Origin: Capitella teleta
Lineage: Eukaryota; Annelida; Polychaeta; Capitellidae
Direction: 5' to 3'
DNA: 64,000 bases
Assembly: GCA_000328365.1 (NCBI GenBank)
Contig: KB309449.1
Span: forward strand, 250,603-314,602
The notes beneath the pieces were generated by a model. That model ran no database searches. It was not told the DNA's origin and saw nothing but the letters and a program-made list of their open reading frames with translations. Positions within the stretch are counted from its first letter, which is position 1. Each line of letters starts with the position of its first letter. Shown here piece by piece: positions 11,701 through 25,215 of the stretch. The position numbers were made by a program, and so were the translations under genes.

Positions 11701-14700
11701 CGGTTTTTGCGGATTGATTCTCGTCACGCAACCAGAATCGACTGAGGCTATTCCAGAAAGGTTGTCTCCCGCGACAACCTCTCCTAATGGCTTCGTTATT
11801 GCGCGGTCATGCAAACCGAGGAAGCGAGGGAAGGAAGGGAAGGAGGTCGTGCGCTTCTCCCGTGTCCAACCCCGAAGGCGCCAGGGATCTACTCCTTAGA
11901 ATCGCGGCCCCTCTCGCACATGGAGTAAGAATTGTGTAATGGACACGGTGTATATATATATACTTTCTTTTGAGTCTCGGGGTGTGTTGTGGAATGTTGC
12001 GAATGTCGGCTGATTGGCTCTCTTGTAAGATTTACTATTGCAGACGAGGAAGGGCTCGTTACAGTTATCTGCAGCACGTGGAGGTTGTCGGCAATTGCAT
12101 CCCATGTTCGCTTTCGAATGGGTGTCTGTTGTCCTTATCGCCTCAACGCAAGTGAGCTGCTTTATCACACGACTCGCTTATCATGACTGATACGGCGTGT
12201 GCAATTATAAGATTTAACTGGGTCACATGGTGGAAATAGGCGAAATACGAAGTCTTTTCGGCGCGTGCTAACTCCAGATTTTCTTCTCCTCCGTTAAGAG
12301 TGCAAGCCCCGTTAACCCATAACAGCGCAGTTCGCATTGTTTGGCCAGAATCAAGCTTTTTTTCTTCGCGGTTTTTTTTTTCTTCTTCCGAGCCAATTAT
12401 CTGAGCTTTAATCCTCGGCAGTAATTGCTCTTCGGTTGCCATGGCTACCAGTTTTGATGACCCTAGAGTTCAATGACCTCTCCAGCGATACCGCAATACG
12501 GGAAGAACCCAAGTTTGTTTGTCTTGGAAGGGTCTGTATTGATGGCAACACTGATTGCTAATGACATAATGCGGTACGTGCGCTGACTTCAAATCTGCTT
12601 GGGTTTCGTGTTACGCGCGACGGTATTTTAGCAGCATTTCCTCTCTTTACATGACCCCTGACCTGGTCTCGAATCTTTATCGCTTCCAGGCGCACTCTTC
12701 AGCTGTTTTTCAAGAGATAAAGACAGATGCTGGTTACGCTCTTCACATTCTATTGTTCTCGTCATTCATTAAGTCTCTTTAATCCGCATTGTTTAAGCCA
12801 TTGGTGTTGATAAGTGCACCAGGGTAATTGTGTTGTTCTGACAGTGCGCTATTATCGTAAACTGATAATTTGTACGGATGATACGTTTTGTTTAGATGGG
12901 CGTACAACTCGTGATACTAAAGCAATTGACAAAAATGCGCAGAATTGAAATACGAGTATATCTGTATCATGCTTGAGCTACGAAAGTCATGAAACCACTA
13001 GAGCACACCACAAAGTGTATATCAGTATCAGCACTATACCTGCAAATATGCTATTGGCTGTAATGGAACAGAACTCCATATGTAATTTGGCTGCAGTGCT
13101 ACCTACACGTTTATGCGGAACAAAGAATGTTGCATTCGACTCATTTACCTCTTCAGAAGTTCCGAGAATATGCTACGAGTAAACAAAAGCAATCGCCCCA
13201 ATGACTTGGTCGCTTCCCTGATATTTCGCGTTCATTTCACCATGGTGACGGATGTACTGGTTTATACGGTTCTCTCAGAGCTGTTTCTCGGCCTGTCACC
13301 AGTAATCATTACGCGACATTTTCACAGCACCTGATTGAGTCGCCATCGCGGCCCCCTGCGTCGTGCGGTACGCCCTCTCGCCTCACGCGAACCGTTTATC
13401 TCACCACGATCCCTATATCACTTACCAAGCATTCATCTCATGACGCAATCTTTACGTAATGAATCAAAATATTGTGTTCTGTTGACAATGATGAGGGCGG
13501 TCAATGAGGTATTATTCAATAATTCCAATTGTATTATTGTTGGTTAATGCTTGTTTATGGTCCACTATTGTGCTAGTATTTATTATATTATTTTTTCTTT
13601 CTCAGAGCTGATTGGTTCGAGTAAGAAGATCAACGTGAATTACAAGGATGCCGACGGGTCAGTCATCCACTCAAGTCAATCGTTCAGTCATAAATACTCC
13701 CATGCCAAAATATAACTCACCCCTCTTGCGTAGTGTGAAGAAGTTCATCTTGTACCTGTATTTTGTTTACGATTATGGCATTTTCATTAGTCACACCTTC
13801 TCCGCTTTCTCCCTTCATCATATCCTGAACTACCTGAAGGTGTTCTCAGACATACATCATACAGTCGCGTTCCCGTGCATGGAACCCACGTAAGCGACAT
13901 CCCTGCTCGCGATTCCACTGTAACCGACCCCTGGTGTAAACGTTAGCCCTCTGATAGCCACATCGATGGTATTTATGAGGCGTTGGGAATCGATCCTGCG
14001 GTGTGGGTTGTCTTGTAGAATGCCGCTCTTCGTTATTGCCCCTTGCATTCCCTTTGTCGTATCAGTTTCTAGAACTTCTGTTCATATTTTGGATAGCATT
14101 CAGGCGCTCTTGCTCTTTGCTGCCTCTGGATGTTGTGATTTTTTTTTCTCCTCTGTACTCGTTCTAATTGAGGGGTTCGACCAGGTGTTGATTCGTTGTT
14201 CGGTTGTTTGAGGCATTAGAGTTCTCTTGTGGATTGCGCAGTCAACGTTAGAACGTGAACATGGCGGATATCCTGGGTCGGTTCTACCTTCGCGAGGCAA
14301 TCACCGGGTGAGTGGTTTGTACACCCATCTAAGGTATACCACGCAAGGTAACCGATACTGTGCGGGAAACATGTCTATTACATTAATTACAGCCAAAGCG
14401 GATGTGCTACATGTAATATTGCAGGACGCTATGTAGACAAATTGAGTGTTATTACTTCCCCAACATTGAACTCAAATTCGTGGCAAATGTGAATTTGTGA
14501 CACACCTGGCCGCCCTTGTCACATCATCAGCATTATTTCATGCATCAGTTGCAGCTGTTACATAACCATTGTTTATATTTTCGTTGCGTTCATGAATTTC
14601 ATGCCCCACATGCGTCGATTCGCAAGTGGTGATTGATGGCCATTACGTGAATGGTTCATTATTGATTTTGATTAATGATAGGTAGTGTCATCCGATTAGT

Positions 14701-17700
14701 GCTAATATCCATCCAGGCATGGTATTTTCGTTTTAATAATTCATAATGCCGGTGTATTGGCATTGGTTTCATTGTCACTGCAAGCAATTGTATAATTATA
14801 CAAATCCCATTAGTATGTGCCAAGGGTATTAAATGCTGCTTGTGTTACGATGTGTTCGGATTCGTTTAGCCTATATTCATTCCCCTATAGCACCATAAAC
14901 CCTGTGTATTAGCACCAATTCACTTAGCACTTTCTGCATATTATACATATCATACGAGGCAGTTTATGCAGATGTTTGGTTGTAGTTCTGCTTATCTGAT
15001 GCATTCTCCTGCATCAGCGCCACGCAGTCCTTGCATCCCCCAGAGAGCGATCTTTCTGCTCCATTGGACGCAGTCGACCTCCTAATCTGTCATTCTTCCA
15101 TCTCAAGCGGAGATGGAAATCAATGACATTCGACTCGGAAGACGAGGAGGCTCGCACTGACCGCAGTCCAGTCTCGTCAAGCATGCGCCATGCTCACTTC
15201 AGCCGCGCGGAGCTCATTAAATAATCTATCCAAAGAATACTCAAATTGGAGGAGGTAGAAAAGAACGGGTTTCTCTGTTCACCTCTCTGAGGTCAGCGGA
15301 TCGTTTGTTTATCCTGCAGATGGATCCAGCTACCGGATCCCGATCGGATTCTGGATAATTTCCAAAGGAATATTGTGGATTTCCATCGCCACCCTGAGAT
15401 ACGCATACAGCGTGAGTGGATGATCCCCGGGCAACCTAAAGTGCTGCTAATGCATCCTGCTCAATTGTCGATTTGAGTAACGTGTTCAGAGCAGATGACC
15501 TCAGTTCCGACCGATTTAAGAGGCTGTGCTGTAGCAACATCAGACCTTGGCAAGAGAACTACCCAGAAACAACTTATCAAAACATTTCTAGAGGATATAT
15601 ATATATTTCTGCGGGCTCCGTACAGCCGCCTATTTATACTCGCCATAAAGATAGATGCAGCCCGTAGTGAGATCAGAGCTTATCGTGGCTGAACGAGGTC
15701 TTTCCCATCCGCCGTGCTTTTCTTGTCAAATGGACTCCGGATCTTAAGAGCCTCCATTAGCCGCCAGAATCAACTGTTTATAAAGCTACATTCGTCACGG
15801 AACGCACGTAAATCGCCGCCCCAAAGAGACCGCAATGAAGCCACCATGCTGGCATACGTCTCCCCAGGGACCACTCTACACCTGATCGACTGTGGCACTT
15901 AGTGTTGTACTGTGACAGTACCTTCAACCATGGATTACGTGATCACATCTTAAAAGCCTCAGCTATGGAAAGGTGAAGAACACTTCCTGGAGGGGCGCCA
16001 ACTACAATATTCACTGTTGTTTGTTGCGTATATGCAATCGCGGATTGCGAGCGAACATTACTTGGCAGCGACTGCCAAAAGTTTTTTGTTGGATTTGCGT
16101 TGCGTAATTCCTGTTGAAAGCTCTCGGTGTTTTAGGGATCAGTTGTTCGTTTCTGGCAGGGTCATGATTTGTGTAATGAAGGCTTATAGTGTGTGTGTTC
16201 TCTCCGTCCATCAGCTATAGCTGCATGGGATCCTGCATCGGAATAATATGTTGACAAGAGATGTATGATGATTAGCCAGTAAGCGGCGCTGATAAAAGTG
16301 CAATGAGCTCTAATGCACATTTGTTTATGGGGTTTTAGATGTTTGATGTTGGACGCATTATATCTTCTGGCGATTCCGTTGATTCTATAGGGTGCTCGGT
16401 TTCAGTGGCCGTAAGCCCTCGTATTATATATGTATTGAGAGTGTCCGGCGGTGCATTCCGCGCACATCCTCGCAGAGTCGTCGCTGTGTCGCCACAATGC
16501 CGTTATGTCTTGATGGATCGACGGCTGATAATGCAAGACGCACGGGAGACTCCTTGCGATGACGAGTGACCTCCGTCGACGCAGCGCTTGCAGTCCGCGG
16601 GGCCTACCGTGTTGTCGGGTTCAGGGTCTCCTCCGCATTGTGGGTTCAGAATGAGTGCGTTAGTGATATTTATGGCGGCTTATTGCACCGGCTGCTGCCT
16701 CAGTCCCCGCAAATTCATAGAAACGAGAATCATAACGCTGGACGTTTATGGCGTCCGCTGCTTCCTGGCTTCTGCGATCTTCGTTTGGATCTAATCAAGC
16801 GCAGCCTGGAATGCGTGGATCACCTCAGATCATCTGGCGGCAGAAAGCGTGGCTCTGATCCAATCCCCCCCGACGGCTAGCATTCTTATGACGTCCCTAA
16901 TCCACTCTTTAATCCGTTTTATCGCTGTTACGTCACTCTATAACCGCCAAATCACATGTTATGGTGTTGTTTTGTGAGGAATTGCTCCCTTGAAGCGGTG
17001 TCGTCATTAACATAATTTATGCTGTATTTGGCGTCCTGCCCGGCATGTTGCTGCATGGCCTTCAACAGGTGGCTTGACGTTGTTGGGAGTTTATTCCCTT
17101 CTCCTTCTGCTGAGCATTTGCAGTTGGCTTCACTGCGCGACCATAAAACCCCCGCTAAAACACCTCCTACGCTCGCCACCATGCACGCACATACATCAAC
17201 GGCTGCTGTATTATGTTCTAGTGTTTATATGCTACATCTCTGCTGACCCTTCCTCCATCTGGGCAACCCAGAGTGCATTAGCCTCTCCGATTGGCTCTGC
17301 ATGCTTGGCCACAGACTGCTGCGTGATGAATCGAGCCATTATTTGCTCATCAAATCCTCCAATATAGAACATCAATAGTCGAGATGTAGCCACGGTCATC
17401 AGATTGCAGACGTGTTAAAGTCATTCAGTCATTCAGTTTTATCACTTTTTATCGGCGATAAGTTTTCTATAAGATTTGAAAAGTTAGATCACCGTCTGGG
17501 CTATTTACAGTGATGTATTGATGGAGTATCTTGACGTGATCGCGCCGTCTCTTTGTGCGTGCATCTGCGCCACCCACGGAGCCAGACGCGTGCGTTGCTC
17601 GGGTGAAATTGACTCTTGCAGCTTTTGCGGTTAAAGTAGGCGTCAATGACACTCACAGGGGTCAGCCCTTCAGTGTGCATTGGTACGCCATAAGTGGGAA

Positions 17701-19565
17701 TAAAATCAGCATTAGGGTGGACCTGAAGTGCCACGACGTGGTTGCTGCGCCACAGGCATGCAAGCGCAATGCCAAACCATCTGCGACACCGACCGCAAAT
17801 GGTCGCAGCACTTGTTAGCATTCCGCATGCCGCATCCAGAAGGGTTCCGATGGTTGTCCATTAGATGCGCTATTATTCATTGTAAGCATAGAGGTCAGAG
17901 GTGAGAGGTCAGGGGTTTACGATTCGAAGGGGCGTTCCCCCACATGCCCATCCATCATGTCCTCCTTTTTTGGCCATTCTAATGGCTAATTGGTGCGCAC
18001 TTGGTGACCCTGCATGAGATTCCTATTTGCCAGGTGCTCCATGACCACTCATGGCCGATCCCCTGCGAGTGAATTATCTCTTGATAATTAATTGGGATCT
18101 TCTTTATCTCTGTTATCAATAAACAATTACCCTTCGTTTCCTTTTAGTATTAATAGGTCATTTACATTGTTTTCTAAAATATCACTTCGAGAAAGGAGCT
18201 CTTTGCATTGTCAAATATCTGACAACATCTTGTGTTTTATCTTTTTCAGAATGGCCGCCCTCCACCAGGCGGCGCTGGTCGGCAACCAAGAGATTCTGCG
18301 CATGCTCATTGACAACGGTGCTTCCGTCGACATTAAAGACTCGAAGGGTACGAATCATGATGCACATGTCACGAAAAGCAGCAATTATGCCCACAGTGGC
18401 TTCAGTGTCTGGAAACGCCATGCATAGTTATATTGATAGCAAGAAATAATGACATGTTACGTAATTATGTCACCAGAGTTTATCGCAAATTCCTCTGAGT
18501 GTTTACACAGTTATATAACAAATTACATGAAACATGGGATGGTGTACATGCAGAATGACGTGTGTAGTTTTTGAGGAAATTGTCGGTTTTATTGAAGTAC
18601 TATTGAGATTACTATAAAACAATGCCGATGATAAGGATAATTATTCGCTGCGTAGATTATGCAAACATGCGTAAAGGCACGTTAACACACGCTCGAGATG
18701 AGCCACTTTGGAAATATCCCCACAACCATACTTGACCTTGCGTTAAAATAGAAATTATTATCATAAGGCGGTCAATACGATATATTTTATGCCGTTGGCG
18801 ACATTTTGCATTTTTCGTAATTTTTCCTTTTGTGTGCTCATTATCATGCAGTGAACTTACCTGGGACACCTGTTTATTTTCCCAGTACGCATGCACTCCT
18901 TTCTTCCCTCTCGTCGTGCGATATGACATGTTCGTACTTTTGGCGCCAAAATTCGCAATTGTCGTCTGTCGGTGTACCACGTTGAAATGATTGCACTCGC
19001 GATGTTTTTTCCTAATCGATTTTTTTTTTAACGTGAACTGAGTTTCTTTGAAACTAATGCTCGACAGATGCACTTGAAAAATCGTATTTACATGTGACAT
19101 ACATTATCTCTAACTTTATATTATTCAATTCCGGTTGACAAATACTGGGTAGCTCTCGTTCTGTTCAAAATCTAGGTTTATGAACATGGCTGTAGAATAG
19201 CTACTGGATCGTTTTAAATTTCTTAATTCATTGTAATTTTTTTACATTATTGGTGGACAGCGGTCACTGATGGTTACGTAATGAGGTTTTATTACTCTCA
19301 TGAGCTCTTGGTATGTGTTTCAATGTGTCTGCCCCAAAAAAAAAAAAAAAAAAAAAATCTTGTCTGTTTAATCCTACCAAAATTCAAGCGTACTCGATTA
19401 ATCTGGTCAATTTATAGCATTCGAATCCGAAACCAATTTAAATACATCGTTGATCCCAATTACATTCTGATAAATTAACGTGTCAAACAATCAATAGTTT
19501 GAATTTTAAAAGCATCCAATGCTGTAAATCAAGTGTCCATTTTATTCGTTGGAGCAACATTTCGC

Positions 19566-19598
<33 letters not shown>

Positions 19599-22500
19599 AA
19601 GAAACATCTGCGATAGTCTCGCGATAGCACGCCACTCCTGCTTGGAGATAAAATATTCGAAGTCATCAATCGAATTTCGTCCCTTATCTAATGTTCGATC
19701 GCACTCAATCATGCTGGGTTTTTGCGCGGATTCTTTTTGGGCGTGAAAAGCAACCAGTGCCTGGTTTCCAAGAATTCTAATTAACGCGTAATAGATAAAA
19801 TCAGTCGATTGTGAATACGGCATTCATATTGATGAGAATGTCTCCGTTCTTACAAATGGCAGCGCTAAATCTCCCCCAAAAAACCGTCTTAATATTGACG
19901 CAATTGCATAACTCTGTAGGGCTCATGAATACATTATGAAATATTTATTACATGCAACGAATAAAATAATTTTTTGTAATAAAAAACATCACCTCAAATA
20001 GAGCTGAATCGAACTTTATCTTGCATTACACTTGTGTCGGGAAGTTTTTCTTTGATCTTATGCTAAGCATTTTCGCGCCTTTACCACCAGGCACGAAGCA
20101 AGCCCTGAACTTTGGAGCCCAACCCTCCCCTCTGCGCCGCCCAATGCATGATTATCACTTTATTTGATGAGAAGTGCTCATATTTTTATGGTTATTAGCA
20201 CAGAGGGGTGTCGGTGTGCTGATGGACTGCGCGTCAGTTTATTGCACAAATTAAATGTGATTCCGCTCTTAATAAAGATGCTTACTTTACATCTAATTAA
20301 TTATTTATGGATTTTTTTTTTTTGAAATTAAGCAAATTTCATGAATGTTGGATTGATTTGCTTGAATTTGCAACATTTGCAATTTATTGAAGAAGCCACC
20401 GAACGCACCTTTTGCTAAAGGTCGCCGGCGTCAATCTCCCATAATGCAACGGAATCCGATGAGTCAGTCACTTTAAGGCTGAGACGAGTGAAAACAGATT
20501 TTCTTGTCAGAATGACTGAGCGTACATGCATGCAATAATATATTAAAAATTATTGCGTCTGCCTGTGTGCGAGATAATGCAATTATACACAGGGTTCAGT
20601 GGGTGTCTTAGGCCGTTGGGGCTGTACGTGTTAATTAATTGGTCAATTAACGCAATTATCTTCCAGTTTCATGCTCAGCGTCTTCGCGGGGGGTCTCAGG
20701 GGTCAAGGTCATTATCTGTATCGTATTTATGTTTTTCTCGTATTTATTTTTTTTTTTTTCTGTTTCTCGATTCGTGCCAACGGGGTGGATAATATTTCAA
20801 CAGGTGCAAAAAAATTGTTTTTCGTTCGCTTTGAAGTAGTACTGATTTTTCTCTGGTTGTTAAGTACTCTCTCGGTGCACGCACCCGATTTCATAGTGTT
20901 TGAACTTGTGTTGTACGTCAATTTTCATCACTTATTCTCAGTTATTATTATTATTATTATTAGTTATTATTATTTTTATTATACTTTAATTCCAGGTATG
21001 CGAGCTCTCCACTACGCTGCATGGCAGGGAAAGGAGCAATCGGTGGATTTTTTGCTGCTGAAGAATTCTTCTGCGAAAGAAGCGGCCATTGATGGCAACA
21101 CTCCGCTGCATCTCGCCTGCGAACACGGGCAGTACGACGTGGTGAGTGCGTTATGATTATCTTAGATGCGTTATGAATTCAAGCCTCTCTCGGTTAGGTA
21201 TATTTCCGATTGATTTTTCTTTTTCTTCCTTCGCTGCATTCGTCAACAATGAATCGCACTGTGACAAAATTATCTGGCGCAACTTCAAAGAGATTCGCCG
21301 TATTTACGAGTAGGCGTATTAAATACGTATAATTCCCCCCTCCCGATTGATTAATAGTTTGTATTGTAATTTGCAACCCAGGCCTATATGTTATATACTT
21401 ATATGTATATGTGGTTCTTAACCAGGACTGTTGCCTATGGCGACTACGAAATTGGGGAATTCGTTTTTTTTTCTTCTAATGAGCTCTTCCTGGGATTATG
21501 TGTTATTGATGTCATATCGGGTTATATTTATATTTGGTGAAATCCAGTCAATATTTGTTAGGTTAACAGCTGCCTGTGGGTCTACCGTCTATTTGTACGC
21601 AACCTAAATATAATATGTCTATTTGTACGCAACCCAAATAAAAGGAACCAATTTGCTGTGAAAATGATTGACCCGAAGCACAATTTATTATCCTTTGTAA
21701 TGAAATTCCAAGTATCCAATATCAATTTACAATAATTTTTTTTTTTTATTCGTAGGTTCAGCGATTGCTACAGCATGGAGCTGATCCCACAATTTATAAC
21801 AAACAGAGGAAAACTCCGTTGGATCTGGCGTGCGAATTCGGCAAATTCAGGGTGAGCGAATTCGAAGTCTTCCAGAAGTTGACCCCTGACCCCATTAAAA
21901 TAGTTTTTGTGACAAATAAATTGTGTTATTTAGTCGAGATGAAGGTGCTTGTTCCGTGTTTATTGCGAGAACTCCTTCTTCAAGTGTTGAAGCGTGTATC
22001 GTCCATTTGCGAAGTTTAGTGCTGTTGGGTGAGGTCTATTGCTTCCTTTGATGACTCCCACCTCCTCCAGATGCTTCCTCCACCAAACCTCCTCCTCCTC
22101 CTCCACTCCATCAGGGAAGTGACGTTCTGTTTAGTCCCCTATTCATTCGCTTGTCATCTCCCTTTTCGCATCTGCGCACAATTTCTGACGTGTCGTCACT
22201 CGGCTGATCTCCGTCAACGCAAACATTTTTCTTCGCGTTTCGTTCTCGGGTTCATCGGTCATGGAGTGCGTTATGATGCACTTGGCGATATAGCAGCTTA
22301 GAATAATTATGACGTCATGTTCCGTGATCATTTTTGGAATTGTGTTGATTGCCCCGCCGCGTTTCTATGTTATCCGTGGGTCACTGGGTGGTCAGCGGGC
22401 GGTCAAGCTGCTTAGTCAGTCAGTGATGAATGCGCGCTTTCGGTATGCACACAGCGCTCTCCTTTGTCCGATCACGCGTCCATTCCCGGCGCTGCTGCGG

Positions 22501-25215
22501 TATAACCCGGATCCATTCCGCCAGTCCCTGCCTACTTCCCGGAACACTCTGCAAAACCCGGATCTTTCCGTTATTCCCAGGTGTTGGTATCTACTGCTGC
22601 GTTTATATTTTCTGTATAATTTCGGGTTGTTATGAAGTCTGCATGTTGCAGCAAATGGTTTGATCGCCATTCACTTGTACGTGGGTCACGTGATCTGCTC
22701 ATCTGCAGCGCACGTATCTTTCACGTGCACTCAATTACCTTTCGCTGATCCTGGCCGCCAGGTGGCGCTCATTACAGACGCGTTCTCTGCTTATCTCCTT
22801 CCGTTCTGCTGACCGCGTGAAGAATACCTCGCTGCGTTAATCCTTCCTCGTTTCGGACGCAGGCGCCGTGTGCTATCGAGGATTGCGTCACACATTTCCC
22901 ATCGGAGGGAAAAAAGTGTCGTGGGAAGTGGGGAGTGGGTGTCCTCGGGAGTCAGTGCGCGGGGACGCTTCTTGATTGGGAACACGCGGAGGTCGCTCCG
23001 TTCTCAAGGGTGCGTTATGATTACCATGAGACGTGTTGTCGCTAGGGATCTCGAATAAGCTAAACACATGCATCCAGCGCCTTGTTTACATGTGTGGTAT
23101 GTTTGTTTACATTGACACCTGTTCTAATCGCTGCCACGCATGCTGACACGCACCTTGGCCCGCGGGGGCATTTGGCAGCAGAGCACGATTGGCCTCTGGC
23201 GGAATCATAACGTCCCCTCGCATTCTGTGCTCTTTTAGCACATTAGGCGGGAAATAACAGCGAGGTCAACGGCCTCCAGGCGCCTCGCTCAACACTTGAC
23301 AGTTGTTTGCCCTAGAGGGCCCTAACCTCCCTTTCATGTGGGAACCGCATGACGGATTAATTCGCTGCCTCTAGTTATTGTGTTGTGATGAGTTTATTGT
23401 GTCATTCAGGTCGTCGAGTTCCTGCTTCAGACGCATCTCTGCGACCGACTCCTGGTCGACTGCCCCCAAGACGCCAACAACGGACATCGTACGACGTGCC
23501 TTCACCTGGCGGCCCGCAACGGACACAGCGATATTATACGGTTGGTACCTCTCTTCAATATGTGGGCCACGCGAGTGCACTGTCTCGTATCTCTTGCGTT
23601 CGAGGGCCCTCTATTCATCCGGCTGCATGTTGTACTCGAGTGTTTTATGGGCGAAATGATGTTAGTCTGCGACGGCGCAGTGTTGACGAATGCTTTCAAT
23701 TTGCATGAGGCGGCAATGCGACACACAATTGCTCATCACTGCATGCTAATCTCTTTATCCATTCGCACTGTTGTATTTTTGCAGACTTCTCGTACAAGCG
23801 GGCGTTGATATCAATCGACAAACAATGCAGGGAACTTGTCTCCACGAAGCGGCCTTGTACGGGAAAACAGAAGTGGTCAAACTGCTGCTAGATGTGAGTG
23901 CCTTCTCTCTTGTAATTGATCTAAAAACTGCACAACGACTCTTGACGGCATTACGGGTTATCGATTAGTATTGCGTTATCATAGATGTGTATATCCTATA
24001 CTCGTAAATATTTGCACTTATCGATATTATGCCATCAAATCAAATAGCCTTTCTCTGTTATTGGAATTACTTTCTGTGAATGGCCTCCGCGTTGTGGGAG
24101 CTTTATATTCATACCCATAGCGTCGGCTGGTTCGCTCAAGGATCGAATGACTTGAGATTTGATGACCTTAGAGGTCACTGAAATCACTGAACCGTGGCGA
24201 AACCACTGATTGAATGTCCCGTCGCCTTTAGTAGCGGTACAGTGGTGCACCTGTGCCGTGAATGCGGGCTATATTGCTTTTGCGAAGGCGCGAAACTTAG
24301 ATCAAAGAGGACGTGTGTCAGGCGCTGGACTACACGGCTTTATACTGCGCATAGTCCTTGAGCCGAAGTGTGTTTGAGTAGAAGGTGTTTTAAACCGACC
24401 GCGTTCTCATCACTTGCTGTCTTGTGGATCTGTTTGGACCACCTCATGGGAATATTTATTTTACTACGGACGAGTGTTGTGCTTGTGTTATACTCAGGGC
24501 GTGTAGAAGTGTGGCAGTATTGCGACTCAGGTGTCGAATCGGGAATTTTATTCTTGTCACGTGGGTTGTTTTCATGAAGAATTTTGAGGAATATTGTCAG
24601 TGAGTGGTGACTGAGTGTGAATGACTTTGTCACGCTTTCGCGATTGCTTTTCAAACTGCGTTTATTCGTTTTAATGGAGTCAAAATCGTCAAAATTTCAT
24701 GCGAGGTAAACTCCCTTTCCCCATGGACTATAAGTGGTATGTGCCAGTCGCTAAGATTACATTAAAAAAAAATTATCTATTAGAAAGATTGACTGATCGT
24801 TAAAGGAGATTGTCGTTTTTACAATGTCGTGTGTGCGGTGACCCAGTTTAGTACCTCTTCATTTGTTTGACAAAATTCTTTCTCAGCAGATCGTATATAT
24901 TAAAGAGGTTGAAGGTAAAAGCGGTTTTTTTTTTCTTTTTAAACAGTTTGATGTAACTCTCAGATATAAATGTGATTAAGCAACTCGCTGTGCTTTATTC
25001 TCCAACAAGATACGATCGCGAGCGGACGAACAAGAATCATAACGTTCCCCGTACAACCCCCCCCAAAAGTGCGTTATGATGTACAATGAATTGATGTGAT
25101 TTTCAGTTCGGCGTCGACGTGAATCGACCGAACGCCAACGAACAGACAGCTTTGGATATTGTCAACAAATTCACCGCAAGTCGAGCAGCGAAAGAGCTGA
25201 AACATCTTTTGCGAG
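8795..25215 (+). CDS. CASKIN: Caskin exons 1-8: six ankyrin repeats
   Basis: Exon 1 encodes the N-terminal helix. Exon 2 gives [18 protein letters not shown]. The repeats then follow: [20 protein letters not shown] (residue 49 on), [20 protein letters not shown] (82 on), [54 protein letters not shown] and [20 protein letters not shown], with a capping piece [11 protein letters not shown]. The TPLH-type turns and the LLL helices of each repeat are intact. The intron phases at the ends of exons 1-8 are 1, 2, 1, 0, 0, 2, 0 and 1. Ankyrin repeats bind partner proteins. Which partner binds here cannot be read from sequence. This whole block is absent from the predicted transcript starting at 26869. 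Confidence 0.93.

Noticed and set aside
18657-19100. 147-codon minus-strand frame within a Caskin intron
   Set aside because: No domain, signal or conserved motif. Composition is like the surrounding intron.
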